8,044 nt of DNA, taken from the NCBI GenBank assembly GCA_028274925.1, contig JAQCNR010000242.1, forward strand, positions 1 through 8,044, in the 5' to 3' direction. The notes beneath the pieces were generated by a model that saw only the letters and a program-made list of their open reading frames with translations, was not told where the DNA came from and ran no database searches. Both the position numbers and the translations under genes were made by a program. Shown here piece by piece: positions 6,416 to 8,044 of the stretch. This stretch comes from Halovenus sp. (GTDB taxonomy: Archaea; Halobacteriota; Halobacteria; Halobacteriales; Haloarculaceae). The first letter of the stretch is position 1; each line of letters begins with the position of its first letter.

Positions 6416-6429
6416 TGACAGTGGTGTCA
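6416..6429. repeat. Small hairpin just after the membrane protein gene
   Basis: TGACA-GTGG-TGTCA forms perfect 5-bp arms starting five bases after the stop codon. No T-tract follows, so it is not a convincing terminator; archaeal termination usually relies on oligo-T. It is noted as the only structure seen in this gap apart from the TATA-like box near 6457. Confidence 0.3.
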
Positions 6430-6456
6430 TCTGGTTGGGTCGCCGTCGCGGTGGCG

Positions 6457-6462
6457 CTTATC
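6457..6462 (+). promoter_or_regulatory. TATA-like box for the hydrolase gene
   Basis: CTTATC interrupts a GC-rich stretch and is centred about 28 bp before the ATG at 6488, matching leaderless spacing. It favours that ATG over the in-frame GTG six bases earlier at 6482, which would be only about 22 bp away. Confidence 0.4.
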
Positions 6463-6487
6463 CCGCCGGGCCGCCAATACTGTGTCA

Positions 6488-7144
6488 ATGCGTAATCCAC
6501 ATCGTAATCAGGACGACCCACACGGCGACCAGCAACTCGTTGCCGCCGGGACAGACCTCGCTGACGCCTCGGCAGCCGCAATTTTGCTCCACGGCCGCGG
6601 CGCGACTGCCCGGAGTATCGCACAGACTGGCCTGCAGTTCCACCACGACGGCCTCGCGCTGTTGGCCCCACAGGCTGCCGGCAACACCTGGTATCCCAAC
6701 CCCTTCACCGCACCCGTCGAGCGCAACGAACCCGGCCGAACCTCCGGCCTGTCGGCCATCCAGTCAGCAGTTGACCGCGCCAATGAGGCCGACATCCCGA
6801 CCGACCAGATCATCGTCCTTGGGTTCTCGCAAGGGGCCTGTCTCGCCAGCGAGTTCGTCGCACGCAATCCAACCCGCTACGGCGGTGTCGTGGCACTGAG
6901 CGGCGGGCTGATCGGCGAGACGATCAACACTGACGACTACGACGGTGACCTGGACGAAACGCCGGCCTTCCTTGGCTGTAGCGACGTCGACCCACACATT
7001 CCCGAAGAGCGTGTCCACACGACGGCGACAGTGGTCGAGCAACTGAACGGCGATGTCGAGACGCGCATCTACGAAGGAATGGGCCACGGCGTCAATCAGG
7101 ACGAACTCGATTACGTGAGCGGGATGGTCGAGTCGCTGGTCTAG
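6488..7144 (+). CDS. Alpha/beta hydrolase, phospholipase/carboxylesterase type
   Basis: A 218-residue serine hydrolase of the phospholipase/carboxylesterase (Abhydrolase_2) family, likely cytosolic since no signal peptide is seen. Counting from the ATG at 6488, the oxyanion-hole segment is LLHGRGAT (33-40). The nucleophile elbow is LGFSQGA with Ser114. The acid is Asp168 in SDVDPHIPEERV (Asp166 is the alternative), and the base is His200 in GMGHGVNQDE. LAPQAAGNTWYPN (59-71) is the usual substrate-proximal loop. The length is typical for the family. The preferred ester substrate cannot be told. The start could also be the GTG at 6482, adding two residues; promoter spacing favours the ATG. Its TAG stop lies in a CTAG that also contains the stop of the convergent DUF5788-like gene. 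Confidence 0.93.
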   Translation: MRNPHRNQDDPHGDQQLVAAGTDLADASAAAILLHGRGATARSIAQTGLQFHHDGLALLAPQAAGNTWYPNPFTAPVERNEPGRTSGLSAIQSAVDRANEADIPTDQIIVLGFSQGACLASEFVARNPTRYGGVVALSGGLIGETINTDDYDGDLDETPAFLGCSDVDPHIPEERVHTTATVVEQLNGDVETRIYEGMGHGVNQDELDYVSGMVESLV

Positions 7145-7665
7145 CGACCACGACCACTGACGCCGTGGCCGCTGTTGTCGTCAGCGTGACCCAGCGCTTT
7201 CTGGAGAAACTTCATCCAGCGCTTGCGGTCGGCGGCTTCCTGTGCCTGTGCTTCTCCTTCGATATCGACGGGGCCGAGCGATTCGAGTTCGTTCAGCGCG
7301 CGGTCGATGCCGATGATTGCCTCCGTGAGACGGTCGGCCTCTTCGTAGGTGATTGGCTCGTCCTCGATGCGCTGTTTGCGCTGCAGGCGCTCACGGCGGA
7401 GATTTTTCTTTGCCTGTTCGACGCGTTCGCGCTCGCCCGAAGGGATGGTGTCGCGACGGCGAATCTCGAAGACGAACTCCTGCAGATTGATCTGTTCGCC
7501 TTGGATCGTGATCTGCTCGGGGATTGACGCGCCGACGGTAGCGCTCTCGCGCTCGATTCGTTCGAGCAACTGCTTGCGCTCGAACGCTTTGATCGGGTCG
7601 CCGCCGTCCGAACGGAGGGGTTGGCCGGCGTCGCCGCGCTCGCGGCGTGGTGGCGGGTCAGTCAC
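7141..7665 (-). CDS. DUF5788-like protein, highly charged helical
   Basis: A 174-residue protein resembling the haloarchaeal family DUF5788, function unknown. The conserved part runs from about residue 26 (KAFERKQLLERIERESATVG) through IPEQITIQGEQINLQEFVFEIRRRDTIPSGERERVEQAKKNLRRERLQRKQRIEDEPITYEEADRL, IIGIDRALNELESLGP and AADRKRWMKFLQKALGH. Most of it should be charged alpha-helix, and 78-100 is strongly Arg/Glu-rich and may form a coiled coil or bind nucleic acid (inference). The first 25 residues are Pro/Arg/Gly-rich and look disordered. The start is GTG at 7665: an in-frame TAA lies four codons upstream, and no ATG or GTG occurs before the conserved core. It follows the zinc-ribbon gene by 21 nt, so the two are probably one operon. 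Its stop interlocks with the hydrolase stop. Confidence 0.85.
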   Translation of the reverse strand: MTDPPPRRERGDAGQPLRSDGGDPIKAFERKQLLERIERESATVGASIPEQITIQGEQINLQEFVFEIRRRDTIPSGERERVEQAKKNLRRERLQRKQRIEDEPITYEEADRLTEAIIGIDRALNELESLGPVDIEGEAQAQEAADRKRWMKFLQKALGHADDNSGHGVSGRGR

Positions 7666-7686
7666 AACTGCTCGTTAGGGACTGGC

Positions 7687-7908
7687 CTACTTCGGTGTAT
7701 CGCTGTCAGCGAACTGCTCGTGGACCGTCAACACCGTCGTGCAGTCGGGACAGCGCAGTTCGGTACCGCGGTCACAGTGCTGCGTGCGCCAGTCACCATC
7801 GGGAGGGCTTGCGTGGGCACAGCGGGGACAGGTGAGCACTGCCTTGCGCCGCTCGTGGAGCGACTGGGGGCCGCTCTCGGCGGCTGGACAGTGCTGCGTG
7901 TGTGACAT
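7687..7908 (-). CDS. Small zinc-ribbon protein
   Basis: A 73-residue protein with two CxxC knuckles, CPRC (Cys27, Cys30) and CPDC (Cys53, Cys56), spaced by 22 residues, as in a single zinc ribbon. The stretch RKAVLTCPRCAHASPPDGDW followed by RGTELRCPDC resembles a small haloarchaeal zinc-ribbon family that may be listed as DUF8106; that name is from memory and unsure. Such small zinc proteins are common in haloarchaea and mostly uncharacterised; protein or nucleic-acid contact is the usual guess. I prefer the ATG at 7908, although a GTG directly precedes it at 7911. It is upstream of and on the same strand as the DUF5788-like gene, 21 nt apart. A palindrome lies 37-51 bp before its start. Confidence 0.8.
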   Translation of the reverse strand: MSHTQHCPAAESGPQSLHERRKAVLTCPRCAHASPPDGDWRTQHCDRGTELRCPDCTTVLTVHEQFADSDTPK

Positions 7909-7944
7909 CACTTTCAGTTACGGCGCCGACGAACAAAGCGCTGT

Positions 7945-7959
7945 TGGCACAGAGTGCCA
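7945..7959. repeat. Perfect palindrome upstream of the zinc-ribbon gene
   Basis: TGGCAC-AGA-GTGCCA has exact 6-bp arms around a 3-bp centre, followed on the plus strand by TTTT (7960-7963). It sits in the 93-bp gap before the zinc-ribbon gene, overlapping where its promoter should be, so an operator is plausible. On the plus strand it looks like a small stem with a T-tract, but no plus-strand gene ends there. Confidence 0.5.
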
Positions 7960-7967
7960 TTTTACAC
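7958..7967 (-). promoter_or_regulatory. Possible TATA-like box for the zinc-ribbon gene
   Basis: The minus strand reads TGTAAAATGG here, the most AT-rich stretch in the gap. Transcription about 25 bp downstream would begin near 7935 and leave a leader of roughly 27 nt. The palindrome at 7945-7959 would then lie between this box and the start site. The element is weak, and no Shine-Dalgarno was seen before the ATG. Confidence 0.3.
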
Positions 7968-8001
7968 CATTTGATGGCTACAGTATCTATGGCGACCGGA
8001 C

Positions 8002-8044
8002 TTACACGTCGAAGACGACGTAGACGCGCCAGTCATCGGTCGTT
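8002..8044 (-). CDS. 3' end of an unidentified minus-strand gene (partial)
   Basis: On the minus strand the last bases of the window read as ...TTDDWRVYVVFDV followed by a TAA stop at 8004-8002. The residues alternate hydrophobic and polar like a final beta strand, the codons are GC-rich at third positions, and the orientation and 93-nt spacing to the next gene fit a real gene end. Thirteen residues are too few to assign a family. Confidence 0.45.
   Translation of the reverse strand, partial: TTDDWRVYVVFDV

Noticed and set aside
6416..6429. Terminator after the membrane protein gene
   Set aside because: The stem is only 5 bp and has no following T-tract, so it was listed as a repeat only.
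7739..8023. Plus-strand open frame across the zinc-ribbon gene and the window end
   Set aside because: It is opposite the CxxC-bearing gene, runs through the AT-rich intergenic gap and has a composition unlike the acidic haloarchaeal proteins.
1..8044. tRNA, rRNA, CRISPR array, insertion sequence or toxin-antitoxin pair
   Set aside because: I looked for cloverleaf-like stretches, regular direct repeats, transposase motifs and small paired genes of those types and found none.

Overview
The window reads as a piece of haloarchaeal (class Halobacteria) chromosome. The DNA is GC-rich, and the predicted proteins are short on lysine and full of Asp/Glu, as in salt-in halophiles. Several gene families are archaeal or haloarchaeal: archaeosine tRNA-guanine transglycosylase, proteins resembling DUF5797 and DUF5788, and a REC-PAS-GAF histidine kinase of the HTR-like type. 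Upstream signals are a mix of TATA-like boxes about 26-30 nt before start codons (leaderless style) and a few Shine-Dalgarno sites. No mobile element, CRISPR array, rRNA or tRNA was seen, and the layout is compact and ordinary for a core region.

Region 1 (1-2863, plus strand) is a tight four-gene run: the 3' end of polX (PHP nuclease domain), a Mut7-C/PIN-type RNase with a zinc ribbon (4-nt ATGA overlap), a small DUF5797-like protein that looks like two winged helices, and tgtA, which inserts preQ0 at G15 of tRNA. The short gaps suggest one transcript mixing DNA repair, a putative RNase and tRNA modification.

Region 2 (2831-5908, minus strand) converges on tgtA, with 33 bp of coding overlap. 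Read 5' to 3' on the minus strand it holds a DUF1684 protein, a GNAT acetyltransferase and a soluble histidine kinase whose receiver domain has lost its phosphoacceptor aspartate. An 83-bp divergent promoter region (5909-5991) separates it from region 3.

Region 3 (5992-7144, plus strand) has a four-helix membrane protein of unknown function and a phospholipase/carboxylesterase-type alpha/beta hydrolase with a complete catalytic triad.

Region 4 (7141-8044, minus strand) has a small zinc-ribbon protein followed by a DUF5788-like protein, and the last codons of a further gene at the window edge. The hydrolase and the DUF5788-like gene end inside one shared palindromic CTAG.

I did not find a clear new multi-gene system. 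The points most worth a second look are the degenerate receiver of the kinase, the uncharacterised tandem winged-helix protein between an RNase and tgtA, the overlapping convergent gene ends, and the palindromes in two promoter regions. Family names were assigned by recall of motifs, without database searches.
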